DNA of 64,000 bases from Chlamydoabsidia padenii (taxonomy: Eukaryota; Mucoromycota; Mucoromycetes; Mucorales; Cunninghamellaceae): NCBI GenBank assembly GCA_025330725.1, contig JAIWND010000006.1:1240001-1304000 (forward strand), read 5' to 3'. The first letter of the stretch is position 1; each line of letters starts with the position of its first letter. The translations under genes and the position numbers were made by a program. Under the pieces are notes generated by a model. That model was not told the DNA's origin and ran no database searches. It worked only from the letters and a program-made list of their open reading frames with translations. Positions 1-9,876 of the stretch are shown here, one piece after another.

Positions 1-396
1 TACTTGATAGCAGTATCATGTTTGGGTATGGAATTATTCTTAATATAAAAAGAACAACATCTGTCCGACCGTCATGGTGCATGAATGATGGTGATGGAAC
101 TTTTTTTTGTCCCTTTGAGTCATGTCATGTGTCATGTACCCACGTTATGGAATGAACAATATTTATATGGGGCCGAGGAAAAAGAGCCTTCATCGCTTAT
201 TTGGTAGACGGATTCCATCATGCATCTTCGCAGCGTGCCATGTGGTGATATCATCAACTCCCTCAAATCATGCCTGAAACATGAGCGAATGAATAGTTGG
301 ATGAATTTTCAATACTAGCTGACCAAAGACAAGATACTTGACCCGATACATTCTCCTTGTGGGAGGGTATCATCATTCCTATTCTTCAGCAATGAC

Positions 397-436
<40 letters not shown>

Positions 437-719
437 AGTTGAAATAATTCAATGCCCTGAAATTAATTCAATGCCCGTAACAAAGATTTTCATCCAATCA
501 TGACATTCGATTTAGGAGACAAGATACAGTAGTGTTTATTATTCAAGGTAAGCTATAGCATAAATAGTTGGACGAGACTAAAATTATATAGTATGTGTCA
601 ATGGTAAAGATTGTTAATGTAAATACAAAGACCTCTTTGCCACCAACATCAGGTAATAATATCATGTACAGGGTAAGGAAGGAGGATAACTATTTGATTT
701 TTTAAAAAAAAAAAAAAAG
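1..719. other. Intergenic stretch, no gene seen
   Basis: AT-rich sequence with no coherent ORF or splice-phase-compatible exon chain on either strand. It contains a 36-nt poly-A run at about 398-433. The right side is the 3' flank of the AreA-like gene on the minus strand. Anything upstream of position 1 is out of view. Confidence 0.6.
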
Positions 720-1526
720 TCATAGTTGTATAGGATTGGAGATTGCTGAGTTGAACCATTGGTCGAGGCGAGTATAACACGGTGATCGTCGAAGTCCATC
801 CATCTCGATATCGTTTTGATATAGTAGCATTCGAGTGACAGGAGAGGTGGGTTCATTGATGATGACTGTGTCGTCTTTAGTAAGATCCAGTGATGGGTCG
901 GAGAAGGACGAGGACGAGGAGGGATAGCCGGAATAATAAGAAAACCTTGTATCATCGTCAGAATCATCAAACGAGTCACCATTCCAGGACAGTATGTCTT
1001 CGTCGTCGTCTTCCTCTTGATCAATGTAGAATTTCGATTGTTTGCTGTTTGGGATATGGCATAATGATTGGTCAGTGCAAGTAGGTGTTGTACATGCTGT
1101 CAGGTTATGTTGAATTGGGCATGATAGATAGGATAATGAGCGCGTTCGGACCAGCCGCCTAGGTTGTTTGGTATGATTGTTGGTATATTGTTGTTGGGCG
1201 CAAGTGGGCTGAGGTAATACAAGAGTCGTTTCCGTGTTTAGTCGTTTCCGCATCACTGCTTCTCGGTACCATAGTCTCCAAGACATGTTTTCCAGTCGAA
1301 ATCCATCTCGAATGTTTCGTTTGCATTTGGTGAAGACTATTAATGCAATGAGTGTCATGTTAATACCCAGTCGGTGCCAATGTCAGCCTTTTTTGTTTTT
1401 TGTTTTTGTTTTTGTTTTACCTGCCCATAAAGTTGATAGTTGATCAGCGTTTTTGCAAGAAAAGGTATAGTCCATGTCATGTAAACCCATAAAGAAGAGT
1501 TGCATGTCAGCTACAGAATTAGACAT
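720..1526 (-). CDS. AreA-type GATA-like (DUF1752) domain protein
   Basis: Two exons, 1526-1421 and 1336-720, join in phase 1 into 240 residues. The splice is confirmed by the domain: joining gives LSTLWA-VFTKCKRN followed by RLENMSWRLWYRE, which is the conserved core of PF08550 (nitrogen regulatory protein AreA GATA-like / DUF1752: LW..FTK.K...RLEN.SWR). The start is the MSNSVADM methionine; the longer upstream frame is polyphenylalanine-rich leader and unlikely. The core lies at about residues 30-55; the rest is low complexity with an acidic DEEDDDED patch and Ser runs. No zinc finger follows, so this is a stand-alone core, as in small fungal proteins of this family. A role in nutrient-responsive transcription is inferred from the family only. 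The TTTAAATCCCGCC element lies about 95 bp upstream. Confidence 0.75.
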
Positions 1527-1616
1527 GATGGATGCAAAAAAAAAAAAAGAGTAAAGAAGGGAAAGAAAAGGGACGCCGCCCCTTTTTGTAGTTATTTCTT
1601 TTTTTATAAATTCAAT

Positions 1617-1630
1617 TTTAAATCCCGCCA
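1617..1630. promoter_or_regulatory. TTTAAATCCCGCC promoter element
   Basis: A copy of the recurrent element about 95 bp upstream of the AreA-like start codon at 1526 on the minus strand. Confidence 0.5.
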
Positions 1631-1774
1631 TCCTTGGGGCATTGCTTGTCTTTTATTGGCTTTGATCGCCCCAAAGACAGTTGTTAATCCCCCTTTTTTT
1701 TTTCCAGTTCCTACAAACCTTGTCCAAGATAGGATATATAAAAAAAAAAAAAAAACCACAAGTCAAATCACATT

Positions 1775-3756
1775 TTATTTAATAAAGATAACATAAAGCT
1801 CTAATATTAATATACATGCTATCACTACAATTATGCTAGGTAGTAACAAAAGGTTCCATTTTACAAATTGGAAGTAACCTAAAGTATAAATACCCTTGGT
1901 CTTGAGGATATGTTCAAACCTAAAAAGAATTACAGAGTAGGTGTTAGTCCATCCGTCTTTTCTCCGGGCCTATTTTTTCTTTATTTGCGTGATCTATACT
2001 TGCATGATTCCTGCCAAACTGCCAACCAGAGTCAAACAAGCACCAAGATTACTCCCAGCAATCAAGCCAAGTAAGACACCTTGTTTCACGGCGGGATCTT
2101 GTATATGATTTGCAAAGAGTTCATGTTGGATGATTCGAGTGAGCAGAATGGTGGTAGGTAAATTGTTGAGAAGTTGACACAAGAGAATGGTGACCACGAG
2201 CATTCCAACCACCGCGGACATATAGTTCTTTGTTGTCACAACCACCAATGCCGAAGCAAATACCCCAGTCCACCCCACATCTGATAAGATTTCCACAAGG
2301 ACAAACATGCCCAAACTAAAAGGTAAGATCGTCCACGGTAGACGAAACCACACTACGAGAGTTACCATGGTTGTGCTTTTTTGTTGCCACCAACTTGCCA
2401 AGGGTTGGATAGTGAATCGTTCCTTTTTGTTGTTATTGGTGATTTCCTGTTGTTCCATTGTTATCCCACTTGATAACCTATTTAATTCAATATCGTCCTG
2501 TCGTGCAGTAGTGATGGCTTTGTTGGTGCTGAGATCCATATTCGTTTTGTCATCGTCGTTGTCGTCATCTTCTTCATCCGATTTCTTATCATGATCCGCT
2601 GCCGGGGTATCCGTCGAATCCAATCCGCTAGTTAACACCACATCTCGATTAATGACGGGGAGTACCAATCGTGACACAGGCACTGAAGAGGCGATGGATT
2701 TTTGTTCTTGTTGCTCCTGTCGTTGAGTCCTTAGATCAAACCATAGATCCCGCACAAATGAGAGGACGGCGAAAGGAAGTGTCACCATCCAAACCGCAAC
2801 ACCATGGACAAAGGAAGTGCCAATCAAAGTCAGTAGACAAACCACGAGTAGACCAATACCAAAATAAGCTCCCTGACGATCGATAAGAAACGATTGTGGA
2901 TCAATATCAGCATCAGGTGGAGGAATATGCCGGGGTAAATAGTCTTCTTTCCGAAACACCAATCGTAATGTAATATAGGCCATCACCAGACCACCCAGAG
3001 TAGGAAGTAGCATCCAGCCTGAATATTCCAAAAAGCTGATATCATATGCTGTGGATACCACCACATTTGTAGGATTGCCAATAAAGAGTGCCATAGATGC
3101 TATATAAAACAGTAGCAATGTGTCATGAGTTTTCAATTGTTCCCACCTCCTCCTCCCACTTTTTACCTACCTATATTGGCCGAAGTGAATTCACTCATCA
3201 TGAATGCAGTTGGAAGTATCCCCGAGACCCGAGTAAAGTAAGCCAAGAATGCTGTACCAGTCAAAATCACCACGTCGTTACTTGTCAGACCACTCATGAT
3301 GCTGGTCAGGAGGAAGAAAAGAGTAAAGGCCAGTCGACCCCGACTACCCGCACGTTTTGACACCCAAAAGGCCAAAAATTGAAAAATCCCCGTCATATCC
3401 AGAGATACACAAATATAGGCCAATGAGTAAAAGAGGATAAGAATCGAGTAAGGTTGAATACCAAGAGAGCCCACCAATCCATTCTTGATCACCGTCATAT
3501 TAGTAGCACCGCTAATGAGAAGAATGAGTACAGCAAGAGGTGGAGCAGTCGCCAAATTCAAATAAATATGCCATCTTTTCCTTGTGGTCGTCACTGTCGT
3601 TGTTGAAAGAGAGGAAGCCTGTTGTTTTCGTTTTAACCTTGTTCGTTTACCAAGAGGAATCTTGAAAGGTCGTATGACAGGTATAATCGCCAACAAAAAG
3701 ATCGCCAAAGTCACCCACGAGTAGGCACCAATAATTTTGTTTTCTTCATACACCAT
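1775..3756 (-). CDS. ArsB/NhaD-type (citrate transporter-like) permease
   Basis: Polytopic membrane protein of 608 residues in three exons: 3756-3171, 3099-2004 and 1919-1775. Exon 1/2 joining restores SEFTSANIASMALFIGNPTN, the conserved ion-transporter motif, so the first intron is secure. The second intron appears to use a GC donor (AT|GCAAGT) and a canonical AG. It yields a last exon ending in a hydrophobic helix (LLLLPSIIVVIACILILEL). Without it the protein would stop a few codons after GSLAGIM, lacking the final helix. The family moves anions or arsenite, or acts as a Na/H antiporter; the substrate here is unknown. A large charged cytoplasmic loop with acidic and Asn-rich stretches sits mid-protein. 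A polypyrimidine tract ending in CTAG just upstream of the first ATG suggests a further 5' exon or leader intron. It is transcribed divergently from RPL13. Confidence 0.8.
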
Positions 3757-4294
3757 GTCCAAATGTTCATAATACTAGGGGAAAGAAGAGAAGAAAAAGA
3801 GGGAAGATCTATTGGGAAAAAAGAAGTACAAAAAGAAAAATAAGATTTCTTTTTTTTTTTTTTTTTTTAGGTCGATCTTTTGCCAGCCTGCGGGATTTGA
3901 AACACAGGGTTAATTTCACATCCCGCTCTCTCTGGGGGAGGGAGTAAGATCATTTTGATTTGTGAATTGGAGGAATCGCTCTCTTTCCCTCGCGGTAACA
4001 ATATCATTACAATGTAAAGAAAGACAAAAAGGATTGGATTGACCTAGGGAACAAAAGCGCACTCTATCGATGACATGGATGAATGGAATGAAGATGGATG
4101 GATGGATGGATGAATGAATGAATCGGTAGAGTGGTGTCTTCTTTTTTTTTGTTCTCAGGGCTAATTCATTAAACACATACATACACACACACACACACAC
4201 ACATTAGATCAACTGTATACTAATTAGCTTTTATCTCTCCCTCTCTCTCTCTCTCTTTTTTTTTTTTTTTTTTTTTTTTTAATTTCTATAGACC
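3757..4294. promoter_or_regulatory. Divergent promoter, permease / RPL13
   Basis: This 538-bp spacer holds CGGGATTTGAAA at 3891-3902 (135 bp upstream of the permease ATG), poly-T near 3850, ATGG/ATGA tandem tetramers at about 4090-4125, an (AC)n run at about 4183-4202, a (CT)n run at about 4230-4255, and T22 before TTTCTATAG just ahead of the RPL13 ATG. The last looks like a 3' splice site, so RPL13 may have a leader intron. Confidence 0.55.
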
Positions 4295-5146
4295 ATGGTT
4301 TTGAAGCACAACAATCAATTGCCCAACCAACATTTCCGCAAGCAATGGCAACGCCGTGTTAAGACTTGGTTTGATCAAGCTGGTCAAAAGAAGTCTCGTC
4401 GTGTGGCTCGTGTCCAAAAGGCTACCCGTGTGGCTCCTCGTCCTGTTGATGGTCTTCTCCGTCCTGCTGTCCGTTGCCCTACTCTTCGTTACAACATGAA
4501 GTTGCGATCCGGTCGTGGTTTCACTCTTGAAGAAATCAAGGTAATGTTGGTTATTCAATCTGAACCGTCCATTCACTCACTCACCTTCTTTTTATCCCTT
4601 TATAGGAAGCTGGTCTTACTGCCAAGTATGCTCGTACTGTTGGTATTGCCGTTGATCATCGTCGTCGCAACAAGTCTCAAGAATCTCTCGAACTTAACGT
4701 TCAACGCTTGAAGGCTTACCAAGCTAAGCTCATTGTCTTCCCTCGCAAGAACGGTAGCCCCAAGAAGGGTGACTCTGAAGTAAGTAAAATAGGTTTGGGT
4801 GGGGGATACTTAAACTGATCGGATCTTTTTTTCTTCTTACTATGTAGGCTGCTGAAGTTGCTTCCGCTGTCCAACTCCAAGGTGCTCTCTTCCCTATCGA
4901 ACAAGTCGCTGCTGGTCCTGAAGCTCGTGCCATCACCGCTGAAGAAAAGTCCACCAATGCTTACATGAAGCTCCGTTATGCTCGCTCTGAAAAGCGTACT
5001 CTCGGTGCCCGTGAAAAGCGTGCTCGTGACAAGGCTGAAGAAGAAGCCAACAAGGTAAAAAAAAAAAAAAGTGGTCTGGCATGGTTTAGGGATGGATTAC
5101 TAACTGGTTTAATGTCTTTCTTTTTAACCACTAATAGAAGAAATAA
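4295..5146 (+). CDS. 60S ribosomal protein L13 (eL13)
   Basis: Four exons, 4295-4540, 4606-4779, 4848-5054 and 5138-5146, give 211 residues, the usual length for eukaryotic L13. The N-terminus [19 protein letters not shown], the central [19 protein letters not shown] and the Lys-rich tail are diagnostic. All introns are phase 0 with GT-AG ends; the last exon encodes only two lysines and the stop. The protein is a component of the large ribosomal subunit in the cytoplasm. Codon choice is strongly biased (GCT, GTC, AAG, CGT), as expected for a highly expressed gene and unlike its neighbours. The promoter region contains long pyrimidine tracts and a possible leader intron. Confidence 0.97.
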
Positions 5147-6153
5147 ACGGACCTCTAGTTTAGAAACATGTTATCTCTTACTTTTATCAAATAAACATCA
5201 TTTGTTATTATTGTGCCTTATACTTTTTTTTTTTTTATGCGGATTGTCCTTTTGACAGGTCAGGTCCCTTTGTCTCCATTTTAAAGTCCGAGGCTTTTTT
5301 TTAAGGGGGGTGAATCATGCATTGGAAACTAGAATGTATAAAGTGATACGGAAGATGCCATGTGTTTATTGTATAACAGGGGATTCAATATAGGTTTCAT
5401 TTGTAGATGGTATTGATTTGATACATATATTGTGCTACTCTTATTCGAGATGGATCATCAAGACGAAACAAAGATTTTCGTCTCAGAAAACATCAATGTT
5501 ACTATATATAATAGAAAAGAATGGGTATAAACAAAATAACATTACATCTTACTACACAGATTTCCTATCTATACTTTATTGCAAATAAGGATTACCATCA
5601 AGTCCAAAACGTACCAACATGGTTGTCTTGAGTCTTGTCATATTAACAGCCCTCTTCAAGGAACAATCATAAGTATGTTAACTTGAGGAAGGTAGCAAGT
5701 GTAACATAGTCAATTTTCAACGGGAATCAACAAAGACTCAGAGTAATGAGGTGTTAACATCCCTTGTTTTTTGGCATACTGTCGGCATTTAAAACGCCCA
5801 TTTCTCGTTGGCATGAAGCGGGATGTGAAAAGTTTAAGCGCAGGAGAACAACAAGCTAGCGGTATAAAGTCAATGTCATTCAAAGATAAAACCAGATTTT
5901 ATGCATATACTACTTGATCACGACAAAATATTACAAATGTATTGAAAGGAGCAATGCTGATATCAAGTGATTAACAGTACCCAGTAAAGAATGGCCTGTA
6001 TCTTGGAAGAGAGAACCAAGAAATAGAACATTCAAATCCCGCCAAAGTCACGCGTCAATTTTATTTTGGGGAGGACAGATTCTCCCTACCTCTTTTTACC
6101 TTTCTTCCCTTTTCTTTTTACTTTTTGCTCACCAATATAATAAACCTAGAAAC
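5147..6153. other. Intergenic, 1 kb, no gene seen
   Basis: RPL13 3' flank followed by the promoter of the SWIB gene. I see no coding chain, tRNA or snoRNA. The element TTCAAATCCCGCC lies at 6031-6043, about 110 bp before the next ATG, and is followed by a CT-rich stretch (6085-6130) resembling a transcription start region. Confidence 0.5.
6031..6043. promoter_or_regulatory. TTCAAATCCCGCC promoter element
   Basis: A perfect copy of the recurrent element, about 110 bp upstream of the SWIB-protein start at 6154. Confidence 0.55.
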
Positions 6154-7036
6154 ATGAATGTGGAAAAGTTTAAACCAAGAATCCTAGGTAAAGTAAAACC
6201 ACTATTAGTAAAACGTTGAGAAAGAACACTCACTTGTTATATTAAAATTATGCAATATATTATTATTTAGATATCCTACGATCATCTGATCTGGACACCA
6301 TTACCTCCAAATCAGTAAGGAAATTACTACAACAAGAAACGTCGGAACCTTTGGATGAATACAAGAAGGAACTAAATGCTTTGATTATGCAATGTCTGGA
6401 CCTTGTTAATGAACCGGAACCATCACCACCAACCATCAAACAAGAACGACCCACCTCCTCACAGTCCTCGTCAACGGCTTCTATAGACCAACGACCTAAC
6501 ATATCACCTCCACCCAAAGCGTCTCGTAGTAATGGCAAGAAACGGACTTCCGAAGTAGTAGATTCTGATGATGAAGCTGGAACCACCAAGAAGAAGAGCA
6601 AGACGACAACAGCAGCAAAGAAGAAGAAGAAACCAGCTAAAAAACGAAACATCGATGCGGCAACTCTACAAAAGAATCCATTCACCAAATCATGGCTACT
6701 CAGTGATACTTTAAGTAATCTTACTGGTGAAAAAGCGGTAAGGCAACCCCTCCAAAAAAAAAAAAAGATAACTTTTCACTAATGTCCTCCTTTTTTTTTT
6801 TTTGTGATCGTGTATAGTTATCTCGGCCTGGTGTGGTAAAGGCATTATGGAAATACATAAAGGAAAATCAACTTCAAGATCCGACGAACAAGATCTATGT
6901 GAAATGCGACGACAAGCTTCGACAGGTGTTTGGTGAAGATAGGGTACATGGCTTTACAATGAACAAACTTATTGGGAAACATCTCTCGGATTTACCTGCT
7001 GATTATGTCTTGAATGGTGTGAAAGAAGAACAATGA
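6154..7036 (+). CDS. DEK_C + SWIB/MDM2 domain chromatin protein (UAF30/TRI1-like)
   Basis: Three exons, 6154-6187, 6271-6737 and 6818-7036, encode 239 residues. The 34-nt first exon is needed: it reads MNVEKFKPRIL and joins in phase 1 to DILRSSDLDTITSKSVRKLL, a DEK C-terminal helical domain (residues about 5-60). A Ser/Pro and basic linker with Lys runs (nuclear localisation-like) follows. The SWIB fold then spans about residues 155-235, across the exon 2/3 junction (NPFTKSWLLSDTLSNL, LSRPGVVKALWKYIKEN, DRVHGFTMNKLIGKHL). This architecture matches yeast Uaf30 (Pol I upstream activating factor) and Tri1. A nuclear chromatin or rDNA transcription role is inferred from the family. The closest paralogue cannot be told apart by eye. 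Confidence 0.88.
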
Positions 7037-7343
7037 TGTCTTTCTCTCTCTCTCTCTCCTGGTGATGGTGGTGGTATGTCTTTTTTTTTTTTTTTTTTTT
7101 TTCGTGTGTTAGATTAGGGTATACATTATTTAAAACATGATGATAATAAAGAAAAAGGAAATGATGGAACTGTTTATGTTTTTATCATGCCTTACTTTGG
7201 GTTGACACTTGGTCCACGGTCCTCCTTAGGTTCCATGTGATCATCTTTGTTTACCCATCCCCTATATAAACTGCCTCTCTTTGTCTCTCTCTCTCTCTCT
7301 CTCTTTTTTTTCTTTTAACTTTTTTATTTCATCATTATATAAA
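7037..7343. other. Intergenic, promoter of the next gene
   Basis: The 3' flank holds a T22 run (7081-7102) and AATAAAG. A (CT)n tract at about 7275-7305 is followed by T-rich sequence directly before the ATG at 7344. The recurrent promoter element is not evident here. Confidence 0.4.
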
Positions 7344-8195
7344 ATGTCACTTAGTGAACCTCAACCATGGACTTCCAATGCTAACCGAGAAAGAAAACAT
7401 CGATCGTTATCCACAGGAATCATGTCTTCTTCCATGGTACCTCTCTCACCAACCAGTCAACAACAACAGCAAAGACGTCGACGACATAGTAGTTATCATC
7501 ATCGACATCATGTCAAACATCGGCTGAGCAATGCATCCTCTTATAGCACTGTGTCTACTTATTCACCCCCTGAATCAATCCTATTCCGACCCTTCAACAC
7601 ATTCGAAGTCGTCTTCACGAATATCATTGATTGTTTCATTTTCACCTCTGCCATTGCTCTCACTGCTTATAACTATTGGATGGGGTATATTGTCGACACA
7701 TCCAGATTACATGGTACGTCTTCTTCGTCTTGTGTCACCCTTAAATCACTCGATCTGCCATCCTCATCATCATCATCATCATCATCATCACGTTCACTTA
7801 CTAAAACGTCAGTTACCAACACAGAGGCTCAACTAAATTTGAAACAATTGGTCCCGGAACAACCTCAAACACAACCAGAAAGCGTATCATCCATAAAGGT
7901 AAAAAATAAATCCGGGTCTCTCATTGACACATGTTTTTGTTTTCTTCTTTCTTTCCCTTCATCATTCAATATAAATATTTACACCTTTGTTTTGTCATCA
8001 TCACACTATTTGTATTAGGCTCAGATTGTCAATGTAATGGATAATGATGATGATGCACATCACGCAGATCATAAAGAACATCTAAATGAAGAAGAAGGGC
8101 TCGAAGAAGACGACGAAGATCGGGTACATCGAATAGAAGAAACACTACAAGAATTGATTCGACAAGCCGAAAATGCCTTGAGTACAACCTATTAG
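7344..8195 (+). CDS. Uncharacterised protein with one predicted membrane helix
   Basis: Two exons, 7344-7898 and 8019-8195 (phase 0), encode 243 residues. I do not recognise a family. Visible features: a Ser/Arg/His-rich N-terminus with RRRRHSS and a His cluster (residues about 40-60), one hydrophobic segment at about 90-114 (FTNIIDCFIFTSAIALTAYN) and a run of ten serines near 145. The acidic C-terminal tail ends in an amphipathic helix (RIEETLQELIRQAENAL). The start is the first ATG after a CT-rich leader. The layout suggests a tail-exposed single-pass membrane protein, but the topology is inferred. It is convergent with DNAJC17. Confidence 0.65.
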
Positions 8196-8435
8196 ATACC
8201 TTTATGTGTTTACTTTTTATTTACAATAGTCATTATCATTCCTTTATCCCCCCCCACACACAGTTATCAATGGTCATTCACCGTTTAATCGGGATTTGAA
8301 TCGGCGATCAAATTTGATGCAAATGCATGAATGCCCCCCCCTGACTATAAAATAAAGAAGACAAAATAGTTTTATTTAACCTTAAACATAATAAGGACTA
8401 TAAATATAAAACATCTATTCTATATTTTGCTTTCT
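8196..8435. other. Convergent 3' spacer with an orphan CGGGATTTGAAT element
   Basis: Short spacer between two gene ends. It carries CGGGATTTGAAT at 8290-8301, the same element found in promoters, although no start codon is nearby. Homopolymeric C runs are also present. Confidence 0.4.
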
Positions 8436-9741
8436 TTAATTCTTGGCTTGTTTTTCCAGTCGATCCTTTTCCGCTTGTCGAAGTTTCATCAAAGTAATGG
8501 CTTCATAATCTTGATGTGATAAACCAGATGTATTCGTTGATTGTGCCTATGTATTAAAAGATTTGTGTCAATAACGATTTACATGTGATAAAAACAAACA
8601 GGGTGCGGCCAATCGCTGTTTTAACTTACAGTAGAGGAAGGTGGTATCTTGATATTTTTAAAAAAGGAGTTGGATGATTGTGTAGTTTTGAATAGAGGTT
8701 TACTTGGTGAAGAGGTAGGTCTTGAATCGTTTACCATCATTGCCGCCATTGCTTCCTTCCGCCGTTCATTATCCCTGTTCATTTTGGTGATGATAGCTGG
8801 TTCGTTCCCTGATGCCCATTCAATGGTTTCAAAGATTGATAAGGATGAATTGGTATCTTTACTGGTGAGTACAGCATGCTAAACAAAAGAAAGAAAAAAA
8901 AGTTTATTAGTTACCAGATTGTCCTTTTTGTTTTTTTATATACTTACTGCATCCACCACTGTTTTGAATATAACGACAGTATGTCCTTTTCGTTTTTCAG
9001 TCAAAGCTGCCACATCAGTTGCTCCAAGAGGTGTGAGTAATCGAGTCAGATCATCCGTTGTCAAAGGGTATTTCTTCTTTTTCCATTTGAATTTCAAAGC
9101 CAGATCAATATCTTGAATGTCAGGCATTTTTTCTATATCATACAACAAAGTGTTGGTTAGTTTGTTATCCAAGTTCATAGAGGGGGCGAGGGAAGATGTC
9201 CTTTTTTATTTTTTTATTTTTTACCTTGTTCTTCTCGTCGTCGTTTCGCTTCTTCTTCAAATGCTTGATCTTCTTGTCTTCGTTTGGCCCCTTCTGCTCT
9301 TAGTCTGGCCAGTTCCGCCGCATGTTGAGCTTCCACCTGTTGTTGTTCCATTCGTGCTTTCTTGGCCTTGTTTTCCATTGCTTCGAGTTCTTCTTGAGCC
9401 TGACGTCGTTTCCCATCCATTTCCTGTTGCTTCTTTTGTCGTTCCAGGCGTCCGCGATAGATATTGTCGTAGGCTGCTCGTCGTTGAGTGTCCATGAGAA
9501 TCTCTTGGGCTTGATTCAATTGGTGGAAGAGAAGAGCTATTGACAAGATGGAGGAGGGTTAGTTTATTTCCATGGGGTGTTTCTTTTTATTATTATTATT
9601 ATTACCAGCATCAGGACTTGGATTCTTGTCTGGATGAACAGCTAACGCTTTTTTACGGTAAGCTTTTTTAATGTCACCATCGGTAGCTGTGATTTGTATT
9701 CCCAACAATTCATAGTAATCAACGTTGCTATCGTCCACCAT
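8436..9741 (-). CDS. DnaJ homolog subfamily C member 17 (J + RRM)
   Basis: Five exons, 9741-9606, 9536-9225, 9132-8948, 8878-8630 and 8546-8436, encode 330 residues, close to animal DNAJC17. The J domain is at residues 7-75 ([15 protein letters not shown] with the HPD motif, [15 protein letters not shown]), followed by a long charged coiled coil rich in Arg/Glu/Gln. An RRM-like domain follows ([22 protein letters not shown] through [14 protein letters not shown]). The family is a spliceosome-associated Hsp40 (Cwf23 in yeasts) acting in pre-mRNA splicing in the nucleus. All introns are GT-AG and phase consistent. It shares a roughly 270-bp upstream region with the ambiguous transcribed-looking stretch to its right. 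Confidence 0.9.
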
Positions 9742-9842
9742 GATCTGCGTACTGTTTGTGAATCAATTAAAAAAAAAAAAAATGAGGAAAGTAAAAGAGT
9801 TTAAAATTCAGACGACGCAGCTTTAAAAAAAAAAAAAATGAA

Positions 9843-9876
<34 letters not shown>

